Assembly (NCBI RefSeq): GCF_039519235.1
Contig: NZ_CP154351.1
Location: forward strand, 2,294,001 to 2,358,000
DNA: 64,000 nt
Origin: Micrococcus sp. 2A
GTDB lineage: Bacteria; Actinomycetota; Actinomycetes; Actinomycetales; Micrococcaceae
Direction of reading: 5' to 3'
Made by a program: the position numbers and the translations under genes. The notes beneath the pieces are model-generated. The model was not told the DNA's origin. It saw nothing but the letters and a program-made list of their open reading frames with translations, and did not search any database. Below are positions 26,166 to 36,824 of this stretch, piece by piece. How positions within the stretch are numbered: position 1 is the stretch's first letter; each line of letters opens with the position of its first letter.

Positions 26166-27646
26166 CCGACCAAGAGCATCCACCGTCCGCTCTCGCCCCG
26201 ATCGTCGGCGAGTCTCTGAGCGGATACGTGCGCCGGTTCAACGCCACCGGCCTGACCCCTCCCCTGGCCCTGCCGCCCCGCTATGCCGACGCCGATCTGC
26301 CTCCGGGCCTGACGGACGCGGTGCACCGGAGCACCGGGTTGGACGCCGGCCAGATCAGGAGGATGACCATGGCCGGCTGGCCCTTGATCCTCCGCGGACG
26401 CGGCCTCCACCACCGCCGCGGATGGGCCCTGCACCGGCACGACGTCTGGCTCTGCCCAAGCTGCACCCCCTTGACCGGCTACCGGGCACTGCGCTGGCGC
26501 CTGGCCCTGGCCCCGGTCTGCCTGCGCTGCCACACCCTCTTGACCCACGAGCGGACCTTCACGCCGACCCGCGCCGCCACCACAGAGGAGCTGGCCCGTC
26601 TCCGACGCCTGGACGAGCTGACGACGAGGGCCCTGCAGGGGTCGAAGGCCTCCAGGTCCCACCTGTCGGTCTTGCGCCGCATCTGTGCCGCCGGTGATGC
26701 CCACGAGCCTGACGGCGACGTCCTGCCCCGACCGCCCCTCGGGGGCACTTCCAGGCCAGCAGGGAATCAGCGGGGAACCCATCCGCCCGGCGAACCAGGC
26801 ATCGTGATGAAGCAGCTGGCCACGCTGGACCCCGCGCTGCTGAACGAATCCCGCGCCCGAGCGCACCTGCAGCAGCTGCAGCACCAGGACTCGCTGCCCT
26901 CGAGCTCCGTCGTCGCCCCAGCACCGTTCCAGCCCGATAGCCCGACCGCCCTGGCCCTGGCCCGGGCCCGGCGACGCGCCCTTCTGCGCCAGCTCACGGA
27001 CCTCTGCGCAGCCACCGGTCTGCGGCCCCAGCACATCCCCACCGTGGTCGATCCCTGGCGGTCAACCCGCTGGTCGCGGCTCCGTGACCTGGAAGACCAG
27101 GCGTTCGAAGCCCTCGCCCTGCACACCCTGCTCCTGGAGGCACTGGGCGAGGACGCCACCGGCAGCGCCGTGTTCGTCGCGCACGGCATCCCGGCCGTCG
27201 TGAACCAGCACGACCTGCTCACCCGGGTCCGCACCCGGGGCACCCTGACCCCGGGCGAGTGCGACCGGCTGCTCGCCCGCGCGCAGGCTCTCGTGGACGA
27301 CGGGCTCGTCGATTACGCCTACCGACGCGGGACCCTCCTGGCTGTCCCCTCCCTGCCCCGCATCCCCGCCGTACATCTGCCCCGGCACCCGTTCTGGCCG
27401 GCCCGCACCCTCGTCCCGGCATGGGCATGGGTGGAGTACGCCCGCGGCCTGCCGGACTCCGGCCCCGCTCCCGATCTCTCCCTCGAGTCCGTGGACCGCT
27501 TCCACGCCGACCTCGACCCCGAAGCTCGTCTGCGACTGCTCGAGGCCTTCGACACCCATGTCCGCGGTGAGGATTGGGCCGCGATCGCCTCCGCGGCCGG
27601 CAGCTCCTTTCCCACTTTTGCTTCCGCCCATCAGAGGAGCGCCTGA
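26162..27646 (+). CDS. tniQ: TniQ/TnsD-family target-selection protein 1
   Basis: A 494-residue protein with GTG start overlapping the tnsC stop. The N-terminal 'GESLSGYVRRFNATGL' block and a zinc module with C98-x2-C101 ('WLCPSCTPL') and C120-x2-C123 ('VCLRCHTLL') define TniQ. The long extra C-terminal region with helical segments (including 'SRWSRLRDLEDQAFEALALH' and a final HTH-like end 'WAAIASAAGSSFPTFASAHQ') makes it TnsD-like, so it may be the sequence-specific attachment-site binder. Target unknown. Confidence 0.8.
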   Translation: MTDQEHPPSALAPIVGESLSGYVRRFNATGLTPPLALPPRYADADLPPGLTDAVHRSTGLDAGQIRRMTMAGWPLILRGRGLHHRRGWALHRHDVWLCPSCTPLTGYRALRWRLALAPVCLRCHTLLTHERTFTPTRAATTEELARLRRLDELTTRALQGSKASRSHLSVLRRICAAGDAHEPDGDVLPRPPLGGTSRPAGNQRGTHPPGEPGIVMKQLATLDPALLNESRARAHLQQLQHQDSLPSSSVVAPAPFQPDSPTALALARARRRALLRQLTDLCAATGLRPQHIPTVVDPWRSTRWSRLRDLEDQAFEALALHTLLLEALGEDATGSAVFVAHGIPAVVNQHDLLTRVRTRGTLTPGECDRLLARAQALVDDGLVDYAYRRGTLLAVPSLPRIPAVHLPRHPFWPARTLVPAWAWVEYARGLPDSGPAPDLSLESVDRFHADLDPEARLRLLEAFDTHVRGEDWAAIASAAGSSFPTFASAHQRSA

Positions 27647-28518
27647 TGTCGACGCTGCTGCCCATCCGCCCCAGACCCGCCCCCGAGGAAGCTCTGGACT
27701 CCTATCTCGAACGCGTGGCCACTGCCAACGGGGTCACCACCAGCGGCTTCGTTCGACAGCTGACCACCGAAGCCCGGGCGCCCCTGCGCTTCACGAACAT
27801 CGCCCCACCGCCCCCGATCCTGGACGTGCTGGCCTCCTGGACCGGCACCGACCGGGGACTCCTGCGGGACTGCCTGTTGACGCGATACCCGGTCATCCCG
27901 TTCATCGACAGCCAGAACCGTCACGGAACCCGGTCCGTGGTAGCCCACGGATGGGTGCTGCTCAACCGCTCCCAGGCCTGCCCCTGGTGCCTGGCCGAGA
28001 CCGGAGTCTGGAAGATCACGTGGCGTCTGGCCTGGGTCACCGCGTGCCTAGACCACGATCGTCTCCTCGCGACCGACTGCCCCGGCTGCCAGAAGCCCCT
28101 GCGTACGACACATCACGGCGCGCTCCGGCCCGCCGGCCCCGGAGCACGCTGCGGCAACCCCCGCCCCCAAGGACAGGGCAAACGGTGCCCCTTCGACCTG
28201 AGCCGGATCTCCCCGCTCTCCGCGCCCCCGCCGGTATTGCAACAGCAACGACGCGTCGAGCGCGCCCTCCGCGGCGCTGAGGTCGAGGTGGCTGCCATCG
28301 CTCTCGAGGGCACCACCTACCTCAGACAGCTCCAAGCACTCACCTCGGCGGCAATGGGTCTGTCTGCACCCACCACAGCGGTCCAGCCTGAATACTCAGA
28401 GGGAGTCCCGGCTGAGATCTCGACCTTGTCGGGCCGGGCGCGGCCAGCTCCACGCCCCGCAGACATCCGTGCCGCCGCTTACGTCCGAAGGGACCGGACG
28501 ATCTTTGCTCCCCCATGA
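27646..28518 (+). CDS. TniQ-family protein 2
   Basis: A 290-residue protein coupled to tniQ1 by TGATG at 27644-27648. It has 'EEALDSYLERVATANGVTTS' at the N-terminus and zinc ligands C112-x2-C115 ('ACPWCLAET'), C134, H137 and C145-x2-C148 ('DCPGC'), with 'WKITWRLAWVTACLDHDRLL' between, all typical of TniQ. It is shorter than protein 1 and lacks the long C-terminal domain. Two TniQs in one operon is the arrangement seen where an element uses two target pathways. No Cas genes or CRISPR arrays lie nearby. Confidence 0.8.
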   Translation: MSTLLPIRPRPAPEEALDSYLERVATANGVTTSGFVRQLTTEARAPLRFTNIAPPPPILDVLASWTGTDRGLLRDCLLTRYPVIPFIDSQNRHGTRSVVAHGWVLLNRSQACPWCLAETGVWKITWRLAWVTACLDHDRLLATDCPGCQKPLRTTHHGALRPAGPGARCGNPRPQGQGKRCPFDLSRISPLSAPPPVLQQQRRVERALRGAEVEVAAIALEGTTYLRQLQALTSAAMGLSAPTTAVQPEYSEGVPAEISTLSGRARPAPRPADIRAAAYVRRDRTIFAPP

Positions 28519-28610
28519 CACAGACCCCACGCCGTCTCTTCGAGAGATCCCCTCACTGATCCATCTCTCCACACGACCACCACAACATCCACCACGAAAT
28601 GGAGTGCGAT

Positions 28611-29171
28611 ATGACCCACCAGCCCCCTGCTGAACCGGCAATCATCCCCTCAGACACCACCCATGACCAGACGGCGGATCGTAAGCGAGCGAGGCAGTGG
28701 CTCAAGACATTGAACGTCTCCCCGAATCCGGAGCTGGTCGAGGGCCTGATTCCGCTCGTCTCGCTCTACCCAAAGAAGTCCGTCCTCGGCTTCTATGCAG
28801 GCCGGTTGCTCAAGAAGGGCAAGCTACCGACCGAGGAAGCAGTGTTGAAGCTGCTTTGGGGGCAGCTCGAGCAGATCATCTACTCGATCAAGGCACTGGA
28901 ATCCCGTACCGGCCGGGACCCTTTCATCACCCCTGAACAAGAGACAGAGATCCTCCAGTGGGTGGACAACTTCTGGGCCCAGCACGGTGAAGGACCGCTG
29001 TGGTCGGAGCTCGCCGAGAACTTCCACTGGTCCCGCACCCAGCAGAACCGGCTCATCCACTACTTGGCTGCGCGGGGGCTGGTGACATTCAGCTTCGCCC
29101 CCCGCAGCCTGAAAACGGTTCGAGGAGCCACCACCATCCCAAGCCTCGAAGGTCCCGGCAGCGGCTCGTGA
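28611..29171 (+). CDS. Small winged-helix protein at the end of the Tn7-like operon
   Basis: A 186-residue protein. The ATG at 28611 has GGAG 7 bp upstream; 28599 would add four residues. I do not recognise a named family. The middle is helical ('YPKKSVLGFYAGRLLKKGKL', residues near 48-67). The C-terminal third reads 'GPLWSELAENFHWSRTQQNR' then 'YLAARGLVTFSFAPRSLKT', consistent with a winged HTH. It follows tniQ2 by 92 bp on the same strand, so it may be an accessory targeting or regulatory factor (the role TnsE plays in Tn7), but it shows no visible TnsE homology. Confidence 0.5.
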   Translation: MTHQPPAEPAIIPSDTTHDQTADRKRARQWLKTLNVSPNPELVEGLIPLVSLYPKKSVLGFYAGRLLKKGKLPTEEAVLKLLWGQLEQIIYSIKALESRTGRDPFITPEQETEILQWVDNFWAQHGEGPLWSELAENFHWSRTQQNRLIHYLAARGLVTFSFAPRSLKTVRGATTIPSLEGPGSGS

Positions 29172-29337
29172 GAAACGAAACCTAGACGATAGGCGGGGTT
29201 ACCAATGTGGAAGCAACGTCCGCAACGCGGACTTCGTCAGACGGAGCGTTCTCCTCGTCGCCTGTGCACACACAACAGGCCCTGCACAGACTCCTGGGCA
29301 ACACATCCCCTTACCTGGCTCGCCCTCCGCAGGACGC
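29172..29337. other. Intergenic gap between the transposition operon and the TIR module
   Basis: About 165 bp without a supported gene. It probably holds the promoter of the TIR module. Weak hairpin potential only. Confidence 0.3.
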
Positions 29338-29367
29338 ATGCCCCGAAATCTGGTAGAGACTGTGGTC

Positions 29368-29667
29368 ATGACTGAAGTTGACGTCGCCAAGTTGAAGCGC
29401 CTCAGAAGCGCCGTATCCAGTGCCCTCTCGGCAGTCCCCGAGGAGTCCGCGCACGGATTGCCCCTCACCTACAACGCGCTTCGGGACGAGGTTGCGTCTT
29501 CCGTCCCTGAGGGTCTGAAGGCGGAGTTGGAGCGCCTGGCACCCCCGGTAAAAGCCTCTGGCGTTGGCGCTCATGCGATCATCGAGGCGGCCAGAGACGG
29601 GGCCAAAGCCTACGCTCATCTTGCCGCCCTCAAGGGCTGGCTAGATGCGGTAATTGAGGAGGGTTGA
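29368..29667 (+). CDS. Small helical partner of the TIR protein, 99 residues
   Basis: Starts MTEVDVAKLKRLRSAVSSAL (an in-frame ATG at 29338 would add ten residues). It is almost fully helical, with no Cys and no membrane segment. 'VKASGVGAHAIIEAARDGAK' precedes a C-terminal amphipathic helix 'YAHLAALKGWLDAVIEEG'. It overlaps the RBS of the TIR gene (GAGGAGGG), and its stop is 8 bp before the TIR ATG, so the two are co-translated. No family is recognised. By position it may be an antitoxin, sensor or scaffold for the TIR effector. Confidence 0.55.
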   Translation: MTEVDVAKLKRLRSAVSSALSAVPEESAHGLPLTYNALRDEVASSVPEGLKAELERLAPPVKASGVGAHAIIEAARDGAKAYAHLAALKGWLDAVIEEG

Positions 29668-29674
29668 ATCACCC

Positions 29675-30520
29675 ATGGGATCCGTAGAACTCTCCCGCCC
29701 CGCTAGCGAGCTTCGCATTCAACTTGCCGCCGCCAAGGCTGACGGTGAGGCAATATTGAACGCCACGCCCAAAGAAAGTGGCGGGCTTGCGGTGTTTCGA
29801 AGCAGATATCTGTCTTGGGAGAGCAAGACATCTGCAGTTCTCGAGAATGGCTTCAAAGTCTCCGGCACTCTCACCCCTAGCCCTAAGGGAGAGTTCACGG
29901 CCACCGCTGCCGCACTCCTGGACCTCAAAATAGCATCTACTACCATTCCCTGGGATCGGCTACCTGAAGTAGTAACTGACATCAGAGAGAAGATTCGAGT
30001 TCTCGACTCTATTGAAGATCGGCTAGACGTGTATCAATACACCCCGATGACCCCGTCGCCGTCACAGCCGGCAGCAGATGCGCCCATCTTTTTGGTGCAC
30101 GGCCATGACCTCGCTCGGCGTGAGACCGTTCGCCACTTCCTGTCAACCGTCACCGACCGCGACATCATAGTTCTGGCAAACCAGCCAAACCGGGGCCAAG
30201 ACCTGCTCGGCAAACTCCTTTCTCACGCACAACAGGCAGCATTTGCCGTTGTGCTCCTGACACCCGATGACGAGGGGAAACCTCGAGAATCTGAGAATAA
30301 TCGAGCCAGGGCTCGGCAAAATGTTGTGTTCGAACTTGGGCTATTCATTGGAATTCTCGGACGCGACCGGGTTGCCGCTCTCAACCATCCTTCAGTGGAG
30401 ATCCCCACCGACTTCTCCGGCGTTGCCTATATTTCAATAGAGGGCGAGGGGTGGCAGATCGAGCTAGCCCGAGAGCTTAAGGCCGCTGGAATTGATGTTT
30501 CACTCGACAAAGCACTCTAA
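29675..30520 (+). CDS. TIR-like (PF10137-type) nucleotide-binding effector
   Basis: A 281-residue protein. Residues 1-125 form a helical/strand domain of unknown role. Residues 137-270 carry a TIR-like domain: 'IFLVHGHDLARRETVRHFL' (138-156), 'VLANQPNRGQDLLGKLLSHA', 'AFAVVLLTPDDEG' and 'NRARARQNVVFELGLFIGIL' with probable catalytic E220, then 'GVAYISIEGEGWQIELAREL'. This domain type acts in CBASS and Pycsar systems as an NAD+-cleaving or nucleotide-sensing effector. The ATG at 29675 is chosen for its GGAGGG RBS. Here no cyclase is adjacent, so activation would have to come from the small partner or another trigger. Confidence 0.82.
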   Translation: MGSVELSRPASELRIQLAAAKADGEAILNATPKESGGLAVFRSRYLSWESKTSAVLENGFKVSGTLTPSPKGEFTATAAALLDLKIASTTIPWDRLPEVVTDIREKIRVLDSIEDRLDVYQYTPMTPSPSQPAADAPIFLVHGHDLARRETVRHFLSTVTDRDIIVLANQPNRGQDLLGKLLSHAQQAAFAVVLLTPDDEGKPRESENNRARARQNVVFELGLFIGILGRDRVAALNHPSVEIPTDFSGVAYISIEGEGWQIELARELKAAGIDVSLDKAL

Positions 30521-30698
30521 ATTCGTCGAGACTATCCTAAACTCTCAGCGTCCATGAACAGCGATCGGAATTTTTTCGGACTTGTCCTCCTGCAACGAAC
30601 CTTCTGCCCCCCACGCTGTGTACGAGTAGCACCGGACCACATCCAGCTGATACTCGACCGCCGAGAACGCGGAACCGACGGCAAGTAGGTTTTGAGTC
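30521..30698. other. Intergenic region after the TIR gene
   Basis: 178 bp with no supported gene. It may contain the right end of the Tn7-like element or the promoter of the zinc-ribbon gene; neither could be identified by eye. Confidence 0.3.
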
Positions 30699-31328
30699 GT
30701 GGCCCACACGACGACACCTCCATCCCCAAGGGGCGGCAAGCGGCTGACCATCGCGGACGTCCCTCATATGCGCGAGCGCTACGCGGCGAGCAACCCGCTG
30801 CCTCCGGAGGAAGTCGCCGCTGGCTCGAACAAGAAGTTCACCTGGTCGTGCAAGGCCGGCCCGGACCACACCTGGGAGGCGCAGGCCAACAGCATCCGCA
30901 TGTCCAAGCGTGGCGGCTGCCCCTTCTGTGCGGGCAAGCGGCCCTCCGTAACCAACCGTCTCGATGTTCTGTTTCCCGATCTGGCCGCAGAGTGGGATCA
31001 GGAGCTCAACGAGGGACCGCCGGCCGTCGTGGCAGGTTCGGAGAAGAAGGTCTGGTGGCGGTGTCGGGCGGCCGATCACGCGTGGCAGGCCAACATCCGC
31101 AACCGGACGATTCTCCGGGCTGGGTGCCCCCGGTGCGCAGCAGAGAAGTCTTCCAAGACCCGGTCTGTCCCCCTGCCCGGCCGTGAACTGACAGCGGTCG
31201 CCCCAGACGTCGCGGCCTCGTGGCACCCCACACGCAACGGCACTCTGCAACCGGATGAGGTCGCTGCCTTCTCCAACGTCCCGAGGTGGTGGCAATGTCC
31301 TGCCGGCCACGAATGGGAGATCTCCCCT
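30699..31328 (+). pseudogene. Multi-zinc-ribbon (DUF4379-type) protein, 3' end removed by IS256 copy 2
   Basis: GTG start. 210 native residues carry repeated units of about 70 residues: 'FTWSCKAGPDHTWEAQANSI' with C51, H57 and C74PFC77; 'VWWRCRAADHAWQANIRNRT' with C122, H127 and C143PRC146; and a third started by 'RWWQCPAGHEWEISPG' (C200, H204). This is the probable zinc-ribbon repeat of PF14311, usually followed by a nuclease domain. The frame is cut after 'WEISPG' at 31328 by the IS256 end, and only a short fused tail remains. Any catalytic domain has been lost. Confidence 0.75.
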
Positions 31329-33733
<2,405 letters not shown>

Positions 33734-33749
33734 TGAGCCGCCCCCTTCA

Positions 33750-35174
33750 GGTCAAGCCCCTTGTGGTGGTGTAGCGGTTGGATCCTTCGTTGGGGTTGTC
33801 AGGCGCTGAGCTCGAGGGCAGTGTCGGTGTCGGTGCCCACCTCGCTTCCGGTGTCCTCGACGGGGGTGAGGCGGCAGCGGGCGAGGACCTCGAGGCCGAG
33901 GTAGCGGCGCCCTTCGGCCCATTCGTCGGTCTGCTCGGCCAGCACCGCCCCGACCAGCCTGACGATGGCCGCCCGGTTGGGGAAGATGCCCACCGCGTCG
34001 GTGCGGCGGCGGATCTCCCGGTTGAGCCGCTCGGCCGGGTTGTTCGACCAGATCTGCGTCCAGACGTCCTTCGGGAACGTCGTGAAGGCCAGGATGTCCG
34101 CCCGGGCATCACCGAGGTGCTCGGCCACCGCCGGGAGCTTCTCGCTTACGTAGTCCAGCAGCCGATCGAACTGCGCGTTCACCGCCGTGGCGTCGGGCTG
34201 GTCGTAGACCGAGTGGAGCATGGCCTTCACCGCCGGCCACATGGACTTCGGGGTGATGCCCATCAGGTTCGCCGCGTAGTGGGTCCGGCACCGCTGCCAG
34301 GTGGCGCCGGGCAGGTTGGCGGCGATGGCGTCCTTGAGCCCGGCATGGGCGTCACTGGTGACCAGGCGGACCCCGGCCAGGCCCCGGGCCACGAGGTCAG
34401 CGAAGAACTCGTTCCACGCCGCACCGGTCTCACTGGTCGCCACGCGCATCCCCAGGACCTCGCGGTGGCCGTCACCGTTGACCCCGGTAGCCAGCAGCAC
34501 CACCGCGTTGACCACCCGCCCGCCCTCGCGGACCTTCATCGTCAGCGCGTCCGCGGCCACGAACGTGAACGGACCGGCCTCATCCAGGGGCCGGTGGCGG
34601 AAGGACTCCACGTGTTCATCCAGGTCCGCGGCCATCCTGGAGACCTGGGACTTGGAGAGGGCATTGATCCCCAGGGTCTTGACCAGCTTGTCCATCCGCC
34701 GGGTACTCACCCCGGCCAAGTAGCAGTCCGCCACCACGGTGATCAGCGCCGACTCCGCTCTCTTTCGGCGTTCCAGCAGCCACTCCGGGAAGTACGTCCC
34801 AGAGCGCAGCTTCGGGATGGCTACATCGACCGTGCCGACCCGGGTGTCCAGGTCCCGGTGCCGGTACCCGTTGCGCTGGGCGGACCGTGTCGGGGTGGGC
34901 TTGCCCCATTCGGCGCCGACCACCGCGTCTGCATCGGCGGAGAGCAGGGTGTTGATCATGGTCTGCAGCAAGTGGCGCATCATGTCCGGGGACGCTTCGG
35001 ACAGGGCTTCGCTCAGCAGGCCGGCAGGGTCGAGAATATGAGGAGCGGTCATCGTGATGACTCCATTCGAGGGTGCTGTGAGAGGTTCACTCGAAGGATC
35101 ACACGGTGGCCGCGTCCACGTCTGAGACGACGTGCCCGACCACCGGGCGCTACACCACTATGCGGGACTCAACT
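33750..35174 (-). mobile_element. IS256-family element, type 1, copy 3 (8-bp target duplication)
   Basis: 1425 bp with ends as in copy 1, flanked by CCCCTTCA at 33742-33749 and 35175-35182. A simple insertion into the IS3 element's end. Confidence 0.95.
33799..35052 (-). CDS. IS256-family transposase, copy 3
   Basis: 417 residues, identical in translation to copy 1, with D168, D234 and E341 present. Confidence 0.95.
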   Translation of the reverse strand: MTAPHILDPAGLLSEALSEASPDMMRHLLQTMINTLLSADADAVVGAEWGKPTPTRSAQRNGYRHRDLDTRVGTVDVAIPKLRSGTYFPEWLLERRKRAESALITVVADCYLAGVSTRRMDKLVKTLGINALSKSQVSRMAADLDEHVESFRHRPLDEAGPFTFVAADALTMKVREGGRVVNAVVLLATGVNGDGHREVLGMRVATSETGAAWNEFFADLVARGLAGVRLVTSDAHAGLKDAIAANLPGATWQRCRTHYAANLMGITPKSMWPAVKAMLHSVYDQPDATAVNAQFDRLLDYVSEKLPAVAEHLGDARADILAFTTFPKDVWTQIWSNNPAERLNREIRRRTDAVGIFPNRAAIVRLVGAVLAEQTDEWAEGRRYLGLEVLARCRLTPVEDTGSEVGTDTDTALELSA

Positions 35175-35179
35175 CCCCT

Positions 35180-36001
35180 TCATTCGGTCCGGACGTTCTG
35201 TGAGTCGTCGGTTTCCATTTGATGGGTGCACTGCCGAGCGTACTCGGCTGGGGTTAGGTAGCCGAGCGAGGAGTGCCGGCGGTGGTGGTTGTACTCGTCC
35301 TTCCAGTCGCCGATGATGACCTGTGCGTGCAGCAGTGAGTAGAAGCTGTTGATGTTGAGGCACTCGTCGCGGATCCGGCTGTTGAACGACTCGACGTACC
35401 CGTTGCGCCACGGCGAGCCCGGAGGGATGTAGGACAGGCCGGTGCGGGTGCCGGCCCAGTCGGCCATCGCCTCGCTGATGAACTCCGGCCCGTTGTCCGA
35501 CCTGAGCACCGCCGGGGCGCCCCGGGCGGCGACGAGGTCCTCGAGGTGGGCGGTGAGTCGGTCGGCGGTAATCGAGCGCTCCACGAGGCCGCCGATGCAC
35601 TCCCGGGTGTGTTCGTCGACGATCGAGCAGATCTTGATCGGTCGTCCGTGCTCGTCGGCGTCGAACTGGAAGTCCACCGCCCACACCACGTTCGGCGCGT
35701 CCGCCGTCGGCGCGTCGACGGTCGAGGACCCGACGCGCTTGCGTCGACGCCGCTGCGGGACCCGGAGCCCTTCGTCACGCCACAGGCGTTGGATCTTCTT
35801 GTGGTTCACCACCCACCCCTCGGCGCGGGCGTCGTGATACGCCCGCCGATACCCGTAGCGGGGATGGTCCTTCGCCCAGGCGCGCAGCCACTCCCTGAGC
35901 GCCCGATCCGGGTCCGCGACCGTGTCGCCCTTGAGCGGTCGCCGGTACGCGGAGCGGCTCAGCCCGACCAGACGGCACGCCATCCGTTCGCTCACCCGCA
36001 A
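35180..36001 (-). CDS. IS3-family OrfB transposase, copy A
   Basis: 273 residues of rve transposase starting MRVSERMACRLVGLSRSAYR (an OrfAB fusion by frameshift would add upstream residues). HTH_21 'HPRYGYRRAYHDARAEGWVV'; catalytic D110 (VWAVDFQFD), D169 (LRSDNGPEF) and E204 (NGYVESFNSR). The C-terminal 'NHHRRHSSLGYLTPAEYARQ' is standard. Identical to copy B at 44058-44879. The insertion of IS256 lies outside this frame, so the enzyme is intact. Confidence 0.9.
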   Translation of the reverse strand: MRVSERMACRLVGLSRSAYRRPLKGDTVADPDRALREWLRAWAKDHPRYGYRRAYHDARAEGWVVNHKKIQRLWRDEGLRVPQRRRRKRVGSSTVDAPTADAPNVVWAVDFQFDADEHGRPIKICSIVDEHTRECIGGLVERSITADRLTAHLEDLVAARGAPAVLRSDNGPEFISEAMADWAGTRTGLSYIPPGSPWRNGYVESFNSRIRDECLNINSFYSLLHAQVIIGDWKDEYNHHRRHSSLGYLTPAEYARQCTHQMETDDSQNVRTE

Positions 36002-36045
36002 CTTGCGCTTGAGGTGATCGACGGCGGCGCGGCGCCTGTCCGGGC

Positions 36046-36330
36046 TTAGAAGTTTCCCTCAGCCAGCTCCTTGAGCGCGGCCTTCTCCAGCTCCGCTTCC
36101 GCGAGCAGACGCTTCAGGGTCGCGTTCTGCTTCTCCAGCTCCTTCAGGCGCTTTGCATCGTCGGCCTTGAGGCCGCCGTACTGGTTCCGCCACCGGTAGT
36201 ACGTCTGCTCGGACACCCCGAGCTCCCGGCACACCGCCGCGACGTCCTGACCATCGGCGAGCATCCTGTCGGCCTGCCCGAGCTTACGGACGACCTGCTC
36301 GGGGGTGTGACGCTTCCTGCTGTTCGTCAT
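36046..36330 (-). CDS. IS3-family OrfA, copy A
   Basis: 94 residues starting MTNSRKRHTPEQVVRKLGQA, with HTH 'DVAAVCRELGVSEQTYYRWR' and the leucine-zipper helix 'KELEKQNATLKRLLAEAELE'. It precedes orfB, whose ATG begins 45 bp after its stop and whose upstream codons overlap in another frame, so a frameshift fusion is possible. Confidence 0.9.
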   Translation of the reverse strand: MTNSRKRHTPEQVVRKLGQADRMLADGQDVAAVCRELGVSEQTYYRWRNQYGGLKADDAKRLKELEKQNATLKRLLAEAELEKAALKELAEGNF

Positions 36331-36408
36331 GATCTGACCAGTCTCCCTGCCCGCGACCGCGGGCAACAGGACGACTCTCATAACGACTGGACCTACGAAA
36401 CGGGGTCA

Positions 36409-36720
36409 GCCCAGGTCGACTGCAACCAGGCGCTTGAGGTCTTCGAGAGCCTGATCGAGGGTGAACCCGTTGTGATAGAGGTCCACGTCCAAGGTGGCCC
36501 GAGTCGAGGGGATGCGCGCGAGCATTCCTGTACCGCCCTTGAGGACCCACTCCGAATTTGCGCCGTCGGAGAAGACCCGGCACAGGAACCGATCGAAGCA
36601 GGCCTGCCGGATCATGTTGCTGACATTGCGTGAAGGGTCCCGTTTGCGGGCGTTGCGTGCGGCATCCTTGATGGCGGTATCGACTGCTGCGGAGGAGGGA
36701 TAGGGCTGCTCAGATGTCAT
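36409..36720 (-). pseudogene. abiEii: AbiEii nucleotidyltransferase toxin, N-terminal half (split by IS3)
   Basis: 104 native residues: MTSEQPYPSSAAVDTAIKDA ... 'WVLKGGTGMLARIPSTRATL' and 'DVDLYHNGF'. GGTGM (62-66) and D78/D80 form the polymerase-beta-type nucleotidyltransferase motif of type IV toxins that modify tRNA or related targets. The frame ends at 'VDLG', where the IS3 copy A left end begins. The rest of the gene is at 44893-45501 on the other strand. It begins 174 bp downstream of abiEi once the IS256 (36825-38249) is removed. Confidence 0.85.
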
Positions 36721-36824
36721 GGGCGCCTTTCACATTGGAGGAGCTGGTGGAGCTAGAGACGCAGGGCGGAGTCACGGTGGAGGGCGGACAAGCAGCACAC
36801 AGCGCTGAAGGTGCTTCATCGGAA

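Larger units (their letters stand above)
33734..36408 (-). mobile_element. IS3-family element (IS407-like), copy A, containing IS256 copy 3
   Basis: Without the inserted IS256 it is 1242 bp and matches copy B (43651-44892) throughout. The right end lies at 33734 (TGAGCCGCCCCCTTCA) and the left end at 36408 (CGGGGTCA). IS256 copy 3 sits 16 bp inside the right end. It is inverted relative to copy B, and the segment between the two copies is inverted (see findings). Confidence 0.9.

Noticed and set aside
22160..28518. CRISPR-associated transposon (CAST)
   Set aside because: Two TniQs and TnsABC are present, but no cas gene, effector or CRISPR array is seen in the window.
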